Position numbers and translations under genes: made by a program. This document shows, one piece after another, positions 9,832 to 19,041 of a stretch of 64,000 nucleotides of DNA. Positions within the stretch are counted from its first letter, which is position 1. Each line of letters opens with the position of its first letter. Source of the stretch: Paraburkholderia mimosarum LMG 23256 = NBRC 106338 (GTDB taxonomy: Bacteria > Pseudomonadota > Gammaproteobacteria > Burkholderiales > Burkholderiaceae); assembly GCF_000739815.1 (NCBI RefSeq), contig NZ_BBJJ01000007.1, positions 124,001-188,000 on the forward strand, read 5' to 3'. Below the pieces are notes generated by a model. That model saw only the letters and a list, made by a program, of their open reading frames with translations. It searched no databases and was not told the origin of the DNA.

Positions 9832-10518
9832 GCTACCTCCTCGCCTAGATCTGCGACCGATGTCGTGCGCGGCGCGCTATTCGGAAACGACATCGCTCAA
9901 ATTCATCCTAAACCCTTTTGAAATTTTTCGCACCGTCAAATCGCGCCTGATGTGCCTTCGAAGCTAAGCATTATTGAGCGCTTGGAGCACGCCCGGCAAC
10001 GACTTACAATCATCTTCCCGCTGGTGCAAATTTCAGACCGGAATTGCGCTCCCTCTCACATCTCGTGCCCACCTGTCGCCATGTTTCGTCGGGCAGCGCG
10101 TTCGCTGCAATACAGGGTGCAGTACGTCGTTGCGCCAGTTTATCGACTGGTTTTCGCCGCGTCATGTGCACTGCGCGGAGTTCGGCGGAGTTCGGTATAC
10201 GCAGCGCTACCTCATCAAACGCATCAGCACGGCGTCGGTGCACACCCGCTTGTTACGAACCGTTAGCCCGCAACCACCGAAGCATGACTCCGCAGACGTT
10301 GTGCGCGCGCATCAAGGCCATTTTTTTCCCGTTTTACGCGTCGATCTCGCCAGCGTCGGTGACCTGCCGCGCATTCGACGGCAGCCTGAACCGGCGCCGA
10401 CAGCCTTGGCCGGCGTAATGGTTTTCCCGCGCCAAAAAACACACGATGTGCGACCCACTCTGAACATGACGCACGTGACAGGTTCCCGGGTCTGCGCCCG
10501 GCCGCCGCATGAGGCGCA
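9832..10518. other. Long intergenic region upstream of prkA
   Basis: About 690 bp with no gene that I can support on either strand. Several open frames of 70-200 codons exist, but they overlap each other and resemble no family. The right end is the terminator of the hydratase-like gene. The part next to 9831 must carry the prkA promoter. Confidence 0.6.
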
Positions 10519-10550
10519 TAAAAAAGGCCGCCACGCAAAGCGCGGCGGCC
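10519..10550 (-). terminator. Terminator downstream of the hydratase-like gene
   Basis: A stem of ten positions with one mismatch (10526-10535 with 10541-10550) closes a CAAAG loop. On the minus strand it is followed by six T. It lies about 90 bp after the stop at 10643. Confidence 0.85.
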
Positions 10551-10642
10551 CTTCGTCGGGTAAATGTGACAAGCTGGTGTGACTGCGGAAAACGTGGCGC
10601 ACTTCTGTTACATCTCGCGCCCCTCAGGCGCAGCAAAGAGAA

Positions 10643-11404
10643 CTAGACGAACTCGACCTCGACTTCGCCCAATCCGTCGATGTGACCGTGCAGGAGCCCG
10701 GGACTATCGATGCGGTGCGCACCCACATAGGTGCCGGTCGTAATCGTCCACTCGGGCTCGATCATGATGCCCATCGCGGCGCAATGATTGACGAACCAGA
10801 CGAGCAGTTCGCGCGGGTCGCCGGCAGGGTTACCAGGCGCCTCGGGCACGAGGGAGACGCCGTCGAACGTCAGTTCGAGCTCCGGTGCGACGAAATCGAG
10901 TGCGCGGGCCAGCGTCGGGTACGCCAGCGCGTGACCTGTCACGAGTGCGCCGTTGTTCTGCGCGTCGGCGAGCTGCGCGAGCGGTGCGACATTGGGCCAT
11001 TGCGCGAAACGGCTGTCGACGATTTCGATTGCCGGCAGCACCTGGGCAACACGAGCGAGCACCTCGTCGCGTGCATAAGCTTCGGCACGCGGTGCGATCG
11101 GCTCCGAGAAACGAAACGCGATTTCCAGCTCCACCAGCACGCGGAAGAACAGACGGCGCTCCAGCCGCGCCGGCGAGGCGTGCACGTGGGGCGCCGGGAT
11201 CGGCGCGCCCGATGCGGGACCGCCCGGCGTGCGAGCGCCGACCTTCCAGCCGCCCGTGGTCGTTTCGAGCCCGGCGAGCACCTTCTGCTGAATCGCGTAA
11301 GCCGTGGCTGCGTCCGGCGGCACGCGTTCCGGCTCCAGGGTTTCGATCAGATGATGATGCCGGCGCGCAGTCACGAGGCGTTGCGCGAGATCGTCATGCG
11401 TCAT
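10643..11404 (-). CDS. 2-oxopent-4-enoate (2-keto-4-pentenoate) hydratase-like protein
   Basis: Member of the fumarylacetoacetate-hydrolase superfamily, hydratase/decarboxylase branch (MhpD, TodJ and DmpH-like), which adds water to 2-oxopent-4-enoate or decarboxylates 4-oxalocrotonate in aromatic meta-cleavage pathways. The product is 253 aa, the usual size. The start ATG at 11404 (MTHDDLAQRL) has AAGGAA upstream. Family signatures are GWKVGARTPG near residue 60, a metal-binding region with VLVELEIAFRF, and the late segment TITTGTYVGAHRI. It stands alone, with no dioxygenase, aldolase or dehydrogenase gene beside it, so the true substrate is open. Confidence 0.85.
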   Translation of the reverse strand: MTHDDLAQRLVTARRHHHLIETLEPERVPPDAATAYAIQQKVLAGLETTTGGWKVGARTPGGPASGAPIPAPHVHASPARLERRLFFRVLVELEIAFRFSEPIAPRAEAYARDEVLARVAQVLPAIEIVDSRFAQWPNVAPLAQLADAQNNGALVTGHALAYPTLARALDFVAPELELTFDGVSLVPEAPGNPAGDPRELLVWFVNHCAAMGIMIEPEWTITTGTYVGAHRIDSPGLLHGHIDGLGEVEVEFV

Positions 11405-11801
11405 GTCGGGTTCCTTTTTGTGCTGTCGAGCGGCGCCGGCGCTGAAGGCCGGCGCAATCAGTCCTGCATGGCGCAGTGCGCCCCCTCCGTTGCGCAGCGG
11501 CGCGGGCCCTTGGATACCATCGCTTTCCCGGAACCACCTCGTGAGGCCCGGGCTCGGGCGAGCGCCCCGCTCCAGGCGACGTCGCTGGCAAGCGCCGCTG
11601 GGCGCCGCAGTGTAGCGCACCAACCCGGCCGCGAAGGTGACACGGCTGACAATGTACCGTAACGGCGCGCGCATGGCGCATCGGGGGGCCGTTCAGCGTG
11701 GTCGAAGGCACAAAAAAGCCGCTGCGTCGCAGCGGCTGGCTGGCAGGCGCGGCAGCCTCAAGTGCCGCGCATGACGGGCTGGAAAGGAGCCCGGAAGGCG
11801 T
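11405..11801. other. Intergenic region between chemoreceptor and hydratase-like gene
   Basis: About 400 bp. It holds the chemoreceptor terminator (11712-11737) and the leader and promoter region of the hydratase-like gene. The overlapping open frames here are GC-driven and I support no gene. Confidence 0.6.
11712..11737 (-). terminator. Terminator of the chemoreceptor gene
   Basis: The stem AGCCGCTGC with GCAGCGGCT (11717-11725 and 11729-11737) has a 3-base loop and is followed on the minus strand by a run of T. It lies about 65 bp after the stop codon at 11802. Confidence 0.85.
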
Positions 11802-13583
11802 TCAGAACGTCTCCCAGTCGCCATTCGAGGCGGCGCCGGCCGGCACCCCGCTTGCGGAGGCGACGGCGGCCGGCCGGGCAACCGCCTGGGCGCCCGCAGA
11901 CGTCCGGCGCGGTGCGCGCTTTGCCATGGCGGGCATGGCGGCCGCGACGGCGCCAGCGGAAGCCGGACGAGAAACTGGACGCGAAGCCGCCGTGTGCGGC
12001 GCTCGCCCCAGCGCAGGCTGATCCGACGCTGGGGCGAGCGCGCCGTCATCGAGGCTGAACACAGCGACGGCCGCGCGCAGCCGGCCCGCCTGGTCCTCGA
12101 GCGACTGCGCCGCGGCCGCCGCCTCCTCGACAAGCGCCGCATTCTGTTGGGTCACTTCATCCATCTGCGTGACGGCGCGCGCGACCTGGTCGATCCCGCC
12201 CGACTGCTCCTGCGAAGCCGCGGCAATCTCGCCCATGATGTCGGTCACGCGCTGCACGGCGCCGATGATTTCGGACATTGTGCGGCCCGCCTCGTCGACG
12301 AGCGCCGAGCCGGCCTGGACACGCTCGACCGACGTGTCGATCAGCCCCTTGATCTCCTTGGCCGCCGCCGACGATCGCTGGGCCAGGCTGCGCACCTCTC
12401 CCGCCACCACGGCGAAACCGCGCCCTTCCTCGCCCGCGCGCGCCGCCTCGACGGCTGCATTGAGCGCAAGGATATTGGTCTGGAACGCAATGCCTTCAAT
12501 GATGGTGATGATGTCGGCGATTTTGGCCGAGCTCTCGTTGATCTCGCCCATGGTGCCGACCACCTGCGTGACGACGGAGCTGCCCTTGTTGGCAATCTCC
12601 GAGGCATTGGCTGCGAGGGTGCTGGCCTGGCGTGCATTGTCGGCGTTCTGCTTCACGGTGCCCGTGAGCTGCTCCATGCTGGAAGCGGTCTGCTGCAGCG
12701 CCGTAGCCTGCTCTTCGGTGCGCGACGACAGGTCGATATTGCCCGCGGCGATCTCACGCGTGGCCGTGGCGATCGAGTCCGTGCCGGCGCGCACCGAGCG
12801 CACCGTTTCCGTCAGGCTGCGCTGCATTCGCGCGACACCGCCAAGCAGTTCGCCCATTTCATCGTTGCGCCGCACGACCACGGGCCGGCGGAGGTCGCCG
12901 GCCGCGATGGCCTGAAACGCGCCGAGCGCGTCGCGAAGCGGCTCGGCAATGGCGCGGCGCAATGAAAAGAACGAGTACACCGCCGCGCCGATGCCTACCA
13001 GAAGCGCAGCGATGGCCGCGATGCGCAGTTGCGAGAATGCCGCCTCAGCCTCGTCGAAGCCCTTTTGCGCTTGCGTCATCTGAAACTTGTCGAGGACGGC
13101 GTCCGCTTTGGAGAGCGCGTCGTAGGCCTCCTTGAGCGCCTTGGCGCCTGCCACCACCTTAGCCTGGTCGCCCGACTGGACGTTCGCGCCGAACTGGTCC
13201 GCGACATGATGCAGGGCTTCGCGCCGGGCCGCGACGTCCTGAGCGAGGCGCTGTTCCTCCCCGTTGTGCGGCAGCGCCGTGTATTTTTTCCAGAAGTCGT
13301 CCGAAACGCCACGCAGCATGTGCGCACGCTCGATCGTCGCGGCGGCGTCGGGCGTGCCGGCCTCGAAGACGGCGCGGTCGAGTGCAAGGCGCTCGCGCGC
13401 CGCGTAGATTTCGGCCAGGTTGACCGCGTGCGAACTGGGCATCTGGTCCGTGAACGTCTCGCGGTACGCTTCGTTCGAACGCGTGAGGCCGAGCAGACCC
13501 ACGCTGCTAATGACGACGATCAACGTCGCCAGGAAACCCATTGTGATACCGATGCGCGCCTTGATGCTGATGCCCTTGCCCAT
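11802..13583 (-). CDS. Transmembrane methyl-accepting chemotaxis protein with C-terminal docking pentapeptide
   Basis: Inner-membrane chemoreceptor of 593 aa that controls the CheA kinase. TM1 is at residues 12-34. A ~155-residue periplasmic domain of the four-helix-bundle type (Tar/Tsr-like) follows, with TM2 at 188-208. Next come HAMP (about 209-262) and the signalling hairpin with the conserved tip [20 protein letters not shown]. After it is a ~75-residue Ala/Pro-rich linker, and the chain ends DWETF. That matches the NWETF-type pentapeptide that tethers CheR and CheB in high-abundance receptors. It lies 167 bp downstream of rbsK on the same strand, but a FliA-type promoter in that gap suggests separate flagellar control. 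Confidence 0.95.
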   Translation of the reverse strand: MGKGISIKARIGITMGFLATLIVVISSVGLLGLTRSNEAYRETFTDQMPSSHAVNLAEIYAARERLALDRAVFEAGTPDAAATIERAHMLRGVSDDFWKKYTALPHNGEEQRLAQDVAARREALHHVADQFGANVQSGDQAKVVAGAKALKEAYDALSKADAVLDKFQMTQAQKGFDEAEAAFSQLRIAAIAALLVGIGAAVYSFFSLRRAIAEPLRDALGAFQAIAAGDLRRPVVVRRNDEMGELLGGVARMQRSLTETVRSVRAGTDSIATATREIAAGNIDLSSRTEEQATALQQTASSMEQLTGTVKQNADNARQASTLAANASEIANKGSSVVTQVVGTMGEINESSAKIADIITIIEGIAFQTNILALNAAVEAARAGEEGRGFAVVAGEVRSLAQRSSAAAKEIKGLIDTSVERVQAGSALVDEAGRTMSEIIGAVQRVTDIMGEIAAASQEQSGGIDQVARAVTQMDEVTQQNAALVEEAAAAAQSLEDQAGRLRAAVAVFSLDDGALAPASDQPALGRAPHTAASRPVSRPASAGAVAAAMPAMAKRAPRRTSAGAQAVARPAAVASASGVPAGAASNGDWETF

Positions 13584-13650
13584 GTCGCCCCCAATGCTTG
13601 TGTTGTGACCGGGCTCGATGCCCGATATTGAGTTGGCACTCTAAGCGGCG

Positions 13651-13678
13651 TTAACGGCAAAGGGCTTCAGGGCCTTGA
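13651..13678 (-). promoter_or_regulatory. FliA (sigma-28) type promoter for the chemoreceptor
   Basis: On the minus strand TCAAG (13678-13674) is followed after 15 bases by GCCGTTAA (13658-13651). The flagellar sigma factor consensus is about TAAAG or TCAAG, 14 bases, GCCGATAA. The box lies about 68 bases before the ATG. Confidence 0.6.
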
Positions 13679-13750
13679 AATCTGTATATGGTATGAAGTA
13701 TTAGGGATTTACACCGAGGGCACTGTGCGACCAAAAATGTAAAGAGCCGC

Positions 13751-14692
13751 TCAGCCCGCCACTTCGGCAAACGTGGGGATGGACGGCTGCGCGCCCGCGC
13801 GCGTAACCGATATCGACGCCGCACGCAGCGCAAACGCGATGGCATCGAGCGCCGCCGCGCCCGTGGCCAGACGCGCCGCCAGTGCGCCAATGAAGGTGTC
13901 GCCGGCCGCCGTGGTGTCAACGGCCCTCACCCGCGGCGCGGGCAAATGCACGGGCGCCGCGCCGTCGAGCAGCGCGCACACGCCCCGTGCGCCGAGCGTC
14001 ACGAGCACGTTGTGCGCGCCCGCCTCGCGCAGCGCAAGCGCGGCGCGCGCGGCCTCGTCCGGCGTGCCCGCCGCCAAGCCGGTCAGCATCGCCGCCTCGA
14101 GTTCGTTTGGCACGACATAATCGACGAGCGCGAGCCACGCCGCCGGCAGCGGTCCGGTGGCAGGCGCCGGATTGAGGATGGTGATCTTGCCGAGACGCCG
14201 CGCGGCGGCAAGCGCGGCCGCCACGGCATCGGTGGGCGTTTCGAGCTGGCAGACCACCACATCGGCCTGCGCGAGCACGGCCTCGTGGCGCGCGATCGTC
14301 TCAGGCGTGAGTTCGCCATTGCTCCCGGCAACGATGACGATGGCGTTCTGGCTCGCGTCGTCCACGATGATGAGTGCCACGCCGGTCGGCGCGCTCGCGG
14401 ACGTTTCGAGCGCGCCGCAGTCGATGCCTTCGGCCACGAGCCCCGCGCGCAGCACGTCGCCGTTGCTGTCCGCGCCCACTCGGCCAATCATCGCCACGTG
14501 GGCGCCGAGGCGTGCCGCAGCCACGGCCTGGTTGCCGCCTTTGCCGCCCGCCACCTGCGCGAATGCGCTGCCCGCTAGCGTCTCGCCGGGGTTCGGCAGC
14601 CGCGGCGCGCGCGCAACGAGATCCATGTTCAGGCTACCCACCACGGCCACGCGCCCGCGCGCGCCCGCTGGCTTTGATGCATCAGTCGTCAC
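13751..14692 (-). CDS. rbsK: Ribokinase
   Basis: PfkB-family kinase that phosphorylates D-ribose to ribose 5-phosphate in the cytoplasm. Signature 1 is VAGGKGGNQA and signature 2 contains the catalytic Asp in DTTAAGDTFIG. I set the start at the GTG at 14692 because CGAGGAGG lies four bases upstream, giving 313 aa; another GTG 11 codons upstream keeps the frame open but has no such site. It is the last gene of the minus-strand rbs operon, 84 bp after the regulator gene. Confidence 0.93.
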   Translation of the reverse strand: MTTDASKPAGARGRVAVVGSLNMDLVARAPRLPNPGETLAGSAFAQVAGGKGGNQAVAAARLGAHVAMIGRVGADSNGDVLRAGLVAEGIDCGALETSASAPTGVALIIVDDASQNAIVIVAGSNGELTPETIARHEAVLAQADVVVCQLETPTDAVAAALAAARRLGKITILNPAPATGPLPAAWLALVDYVVPNELEAAMLTGLAAGTPDEAARAALALREAGAHNVLVTLGARGVCALLDGAAPVHLPAPRVRAVDTTAAGDTFIGALAARLATGAAALDAIAFALRAASISVTRAGAQPSIPTFAEVAG

Positions 14693-14776
14693 GACGCCTC
14701 CTCGATGGCTGCTGGTGTCGGGCACCGCGTCGGGCGCGGTTTGGGTTATGGGCCAATGGCCCGGGCCGTCCCTGGC

Positions 14777-15814
14777 TCAGGCCGCAAGCGGCGCAACATC
14801 CTCCGCCCCGCTCCACGGCCCTGTCGATTCGCGGGCGAAGAGTGTGGGCGGCATCACGCGGCGGCGCACCTTCGCGTCATCCGCGCGGGCGCTCGCAATG
14901 CGCTCGATCAGTGTGAGCGCCGCCATGTCGCCGAGCGCGCGCGCCGGTTGGCCGACTGTGGAGAGCGTGGGCCAGGTGAAGTGGCCGAGCTCGATGTCGT
15001 CGAAACCGATGATCGAGCAGTCACGCGGCACGTGCAACCCGCGCTCGGCCGCCGCGCGCAACGCCCCGATGCCCATCATGTCGTTGCCGGCGAAGATCGC
15101 CGTCGGCCGCACGGTGTCGAACAGTTGCGCCGCCGCGCGGTAGCCGCCCGCACCGGAAAAATCGCTTTCGACGATCGCGTCCGGCGCGATCTCCACGCCG
15201 CGCTCGGACATGGCGCGCAGGAAGCCATGCATGCGCATCGCGCTCACCGCGGCGGTGACCGGCCCGGTGATGCAGCCGATGCGCGAGTGTCCGAGCTCGA
15301 GAAGGTGCCGCGTGGCGAGCCAGGCGCCCCGCTCGTGGTCGATCTGCACGAGATCGGCGTCGAGCCCTTCGATGTTGCGGTCGATGACGACGAGCGGCTC
15401 GCGGGCATCGGCGAGCGTCGAGGCCAGCACGGCGTCGTCCCCGGCCGAGGCGACGATGAGGCCGTCGATGCGCTTTTCCTGCAGCACGCGCAGGTAGTTG
15501 CGCTGCTTGGCCGGATCGTCGTCGGAGTTGCAGAAGAACACGCAGTAGCCCTTGCGCGCGCACGCATCTTCCACGCCGCGCGCCAGCTCCGCGAAATACG
15601 GATTGGTGCCGTTCGGCACGAGCAGCCCCACTGTCGCCGTGGCGCGCGCCTTGAGCGAGCGCGCGACCGCCGACGGCACGTAGTTCAGGTCGCGGATCGC
15701 GCGCTCGACCTTGGCCCGCACGTCCGCCGACACCGGACGCGAGTTGTTCACCACATGCGACACCGTCGTGAAAGATACCCCCGCCACGGCGGCCACATCC
15801 TTGATCGTCGCCAT
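14777..15814 (-). CDS. rbsR: LacI family transcriptional regulator of the ribose operon
   Basis: DNA-binding repressor of 345 aa. The N-terminal helix-turn-helix is ATIKDVAAVAGVSFTTVSHV, with the hinge helix at VARSLKARAT, followed by a periplasmic-binding-protein-like sensor domain (LLVPNGTNPYFAELARGVED). It sits between rbsC and rbsK on the same strand, so it most likely senses ribose or a ribose phosphate and represses rbsBAC. The symbol rests on context. The CDS is separated from rbsC by 149 bp, so it may have an extra promoter. Confidence 0.9.
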   Translation of the reverse strand: MATIKDVAAVAGVSFTTVSHVVNNSRPVSADVRAKVERAIRDLNYVPSAVARSLKARATATVGLLVPNGTNPYFAELARGVEDACARKGYCVFFCNSDDDPAKQRNYLRVLQEKRIDGLIVASAGDDAVLASTLADAREPLVVIDRNIEGLDADLVQIDHERGAWLATRHLLELGHSRIGCITGPVTAAVSAMRMHGFLRAMSERGVEIAPDAIVESDFSGAGGYRAAAQLFDTVRPTAIFAGNDMMGIGALRAAAERGLHVPRDCSIIGFDDIELGHFTWPTLSTVGQPARALGDMAALTLIERIASARADDAKVRRRVMPPTLFARESTGPWSGAEDVAPLAA

Positions 15815-15963
15815 CTGTATGTTGCTCCTGCTTTTCTGCAGCCCTGTTGCTGCCGGCTCTATGCGCGCCCGTTGTTGGTATGGTCAGGCGTCGCTTTCCC
15901 GGTCATTTCCGCCGGCCCGCGTTGCACTGCGGGCCGCGCCCTCGTAAACGTTGTTATGTCCTG

Positions 15964-17043
15964 CTACCGCTTGCTGCCTCGCCGGCTGCGATACGTATCG
16001 AGCACGACCGCGACGACGATCACCGCGCCAGTGATGATGCGCTTGGTGGGTTCGTTCGCGCCGATCTGGGCGAGCCCGGCGGCCAGCACCGAGATGATCA
16101 ACACGCCGAAGAACGTGCTGATCACCGAGCCGCGCCCGCCCATCAAGCTCGTGCCGCCGATCACCACCGCCGCGATCACCTGCAGTTCCAGACCCACGCC
16201 CGCGTTGGGATCGGCGGCTTCGAGGCGCGAGATCTGGAAGAGTGCCGCGAGCCCCGCAAGCGCGCCCATCAACGCGAAGACGATCACCTTGTAGGGTCTC
16301 GGATCGACGCCCGCCAGACGCACCGCTTCCTCATTGGTGCCGATGCCGACCAGATAGCGGCCGAAGACCGTGCGCGTAAGCGTCAGCTGCGCGATCACCA
16401 TCACGGCCACCGCGATCAGGAACGCCGGCGAGATGCCGAAGGCGATCGGGTTCGAGAGGAAGTCGAACGCGTCGCCGATATACGCGGTGCGCGAATTCGT
16501 CATCTGATACGCAAGGCCGCGCGCCGCTTCGAGCACGCCCAGCGAGACGATGAACGAAGGAATGCGCCATCCCACCGTGACCGCCCCCGTGAGCGTACCC
16601 GTGGCCGCCGCGGCGAGCAGACCGAGCAGCGCCGCCGGCAGCGCGCCCCAGCCCCACTTGAGCGCCGCCACGCTCACCACCGAGGCCCCCAGCGCGAGCA
16701 CGGAGCCCACCGAGAGATCGATTCCCGCGATGATCAGCACGAAGGTCATGCCCACGGCCATCACCACGAGATCGGGTATCTGATTGGCGATCGTACTGAA
16801 CGTATCGTACGTGAGGAAGTGCGAACTCAGCAGCGAGAACAGCACGATCATCGCCACCAGCGCGAGCGCGAGGCCCAGGTAGTTCGACAGGCCAAAGCGC
16901 GTGCCCACTGGCTTGCCGCTCGCCGCTGCAGCATGTGCGGCCGAATCGGGCACGCTGGCGGACAGACTTTGGGACGAACCGGTTCGTCCACCGCTTTTGT
17001 CGCCCTGGGGCGACGGTTGCCCGCGCAATGGCTCGTTCGTCAT
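15964..17043 (-). CDS. rbsC: Ribose ABC transporter permease RbsC
   Basis: Inner-membrane permease of the ribose/galactose branch of ABC importers (BPD_transp_2). The product is 359 aa from the ATG at 17043 (MTNEPLRG). A ~45-residue polar N-terminal tail (Ser, Gly, Ala) precedes about eight to ten hydrophobic segments. The family signature AGIDLSVGSVLALG is near residue 105 and GGTSLMGGRGSV near 285. Its ATG overlaps the rbsA stop by one base (TGATG), so translation is coupled. The same frame stays open far upstream inside rbsA, but that part is a shadow of rbsA. Confidence 0.94.
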   Translation of the reverse strand: MTNEPLRGQPSPQGDKSGGRTGSSQSLSASVPDSAAHAAAASGKPVGTRFGLSNYLGLALALVAMIVLFSLLSSHFLTYDTFSTIANQIPDLVVMAVGMTFVLIIAGIDLSVGSVLALGASVVSVAALKWGWGALPAALLGLLAAAATGTLTGAVTVGWRIPSFIVSLGVLEAARGLAYQMTNSRTAYIGDAFDFLSNPIAFGISPAFLIAVAVMVIAQLTLTRTVFGRYLVGIGTNEEAVRLAGVDPRPYKVIVFALMGALAGLAALFQISRLEAADPNAGVGLELQVIAAVVIGGTSLMGGRGSVISTFFGVLIISVLAAGLAQIGANEPTKRIITGAVIVVAVVLDTYRSRRGSKR

Positions 17044-18752
17044 CAAGCGCTCCCTCGTGGGTCGTTTTCCTGCTGCGCGTTTCGCGTTTGCACGCTGGCT
17101 CGCATGCCGGCCACGCCAGGCGTCCCGGGCAAATCCGCGGCGTCGGCCAGCAGCGCATCCTCGGCGCGCAGACCGGCGAAAGCGGCGGCCAGCAGCTTGT
17201 CCTGGCTCCATTCGTCGCGACCGTAGATGGCCGTCATCTTCCCCGCCGACATTACGCCGATCCGGTCGCAGATCAGCATCAACTCGCGCAGGTCGCTCGA
17301 CACCACCACGAGCGCGCGTCCCTCGCGTGCGAGCGCGCCCAGCAGCGCGTAGATGTCGAACTTCGCGCCGACGTCGATGCCGCGCGTGGGCTCGTCGAAC
17401 AGCACGACGCGCATCGACTGTGTGATGTCGCGCGCGAGCCAGCGGCCGATCACGACCTTCTGCTGGTTGCCGCCCGAGAGTTCGCCCACCGGCTGCGCGG
17501 GCCCGGCCGTGCGGATGCGCAGCGCGTCGATCTGCGTGCGCGCGAGGGTATTCTCGCGGGCGGCGTCCACCACGCCGTAGCGCGACACGGCGCGCACGTT
17601 GCCTAACGTCACGTTGGCAGCGACCGGCTGCGGCAGCAGCAGCCCTTCGCCCTTGCGGTCCTCGGTGATGAGCGCGATGCCTAGACGCACGGCGTCGACG
17701 GGCGAAGCGATCTGCACCGGCTCCGGCGCCGCGCCGGGCCGCGGCGCCAGCGCCACGGTGCCGCGCTCCATGCGGTCGGCCCCGTAGATGAGCCGCATCA
17801 GCTCCGTTCGGCCCGCCCCGATCAACCCCGAAATGCCGAAAATCTCCCCCGCGCGCACTTCGAACGACACCTCGCGCACGGCCTTCGCCCGCGTGAGCCC
17901 TTCCACCTTCAGGAGCGGTGCGCCGATGCGCCGCTGGCCCAGATCGATGCGCTCGCCAAGCTCCCGCCCCACCATCAGCGCCACGATGCGCTCGGGCGTG
18001 AGGTTGCACATGGCATCGACGCGCACGAGCTTGCCGTCGCGCAACACCGCGACGCGCTGGGCGATGCGCTCGAGTTCTTCGAGCCGGTGCGAAATGTAGA
18101 CGATCGCCACGCCGCGCGCCTTCAGCCGCGCAATCTGCTCGAACAGCAGCTCGACCTCGCGAGCCGTGAGCATGGCCGTGGGCTCGTCGAGGATCAGCAC
18201 GCGCATGGCATCCGCGCTGCCCGGACCATCGGCGGCGCCGATCAGGTTGCGCGCGATCTCCACGAGCTGCTGATGCCCGATGCCAAGCTCGCCCACCAGC
18301 GTATCGGGGTCGATCGCCTCCAGCCCGACCTGCGCCATCGCCGTCCGCGCGTTCTCGCGCAGCCGCTTGCGATCGATCCAGCCGAAGCGCAGCGGCCCCG
18401 ACTGCGGCAGGCGATCCAGAAAAAGGTTCTCCGCGACGGTGAGCGTGGGCAGCAGGTTCAGCTCCTGCATGACCATGCGCACGCCGAGCGCCTCGGCTTC
18501 GCGGCGGCTCGCCGGCGCGTACGGGCGTCCCATCAGCGTCATGCTGCCGGTGCTCGGCGCCGTGAGGCCGCTCACGATCTTCGAGAGCGTGCTCTTGCCG
18601 GCGCCGTTTTCCCCCGTGAGCGCAAGCACTTCGCCGGCGTGCAGCGCGAGGCTGACGTCGGCGAGCACCGGCTGCTCGTAGGTCTTGCCGACGCCCGAAA
18701 CCGCAAGCACGGCGGGCGAAGGTGACCCTACATCGGGGGCATTTGCATCCAT
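17043..18752 (-). CDS. rbsA: Ribose ABC transporter ATP-binding protein RbsA
   Basis: Double-cassette ATPase that powers ribose import, 569 aa from the ATG at 18752 (AGGATC upstream). The first cassette has Walker A GENGAGKST near residue 48 and Walker B VLILDEPTA. The second cassette (from about residue 265) begins with SGLIGAGRTELMRL in place of a canonical Walker A. It also has signature LSGGNQQK and Walker B VVLFDEPTRGIDVG. A degenerate second site is normal in RbsA, MglA and AraG. It overlaps rbsC by one base and is separated from rbsB by a 289-bp gap with a strong hairpin. Confidence 0.94.
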   Translation of the reverse strand: MDANAPDVGSPSPAVLAVSGVGKTYEQPVLADVSLALHAGEVLALTGENGAGKSTLSKIVSGLTAPSTGSMTLMGRPYAPASRREAEALGVRMVMQELNLLPTLTVAENLFLDRLPQSGPLRFGWIDRKRLRENARTAMAQVGLEAIDPDTLVGELGIGHQQLVEIARNLIGAADGPGSADAMRVLILDEPTAMLTAREVELLFEQIARLKARGVAIVYISHRLEELERIAQRVAVLRDGKLVRVDAMCNLTPERIVALMVGRELGERIDLGQRRIGAPLLKVEGLTRAKAVREVSFEVRAGEIFGISGLIGAGRTELMRLIYGADRMERGTVALAPRPGAAPEPVQIASPVDAVRLGIALITEDRKGEGLLLPQPVAANVTLGNVRAVSRYGVVDAARENTLARTQIDALRIRTAGPAQPVGELSGGNQQKVVIGRWLARDITQSMRVVLFDEPTRGIDVGAKFDIYALLGALAREGRALVVVSSDLRELMLICDRIGVMSAGKMTAIYGRDEWSQDKLLAAAFAGLRAEDALLADAADLPGTPGVAGMRASVQTRNAQQENDPRGSA

Positions 18753-18977
18753 CACGATCCTGTAGTCGCGAGCGGCGCCGCCGGGTCGAACCGGCGCATG
18801 CGCAGCCCGGATGCTGCGGGTTGCGCCGCCGCACGCTCCGGTAGAGCGGCCTCAAACGGCGCGCCGGGCAGCGATTCGCCGCTCGGCGACAGACGGCCGC
18901 CCATGCGGCCATCCCGGTACAAATAACGGCCGCGCGGCGGGATTCTTGAGCGTTTATTGATTTGCACGCGTAAGAGC

Positions 18978-19012
18978 CCCTCGCGCCGCCATGTATCGGG
19001 GCGGCGCGGGGG
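18978..19012 (-). terminator. Intercistronic hairpin between rbsB and rbsA
   Basis: 13-bp stem with one G-T pair (18978-18990 with 19000-19012) and a 9-base loop, just after the rbsB stop. There is no clean T run behind it, so it is more likely an mRNA-stabilising or partial attenuation element than a full terminator. Confidence 0.6.
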
Positions 19013-19041
19013 CGGCGCTCGGGCCGCGCGGCCGCGCCGGC

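Noticed and set aside
17044..18912. A very long minus-strand open frame leading into rbsC
   Set aside because: It is the alternate frame of rbsA. The protein it would encode is Arg/Ala-rich without any family feature, while rbsC has a coupled ATG at 17043.
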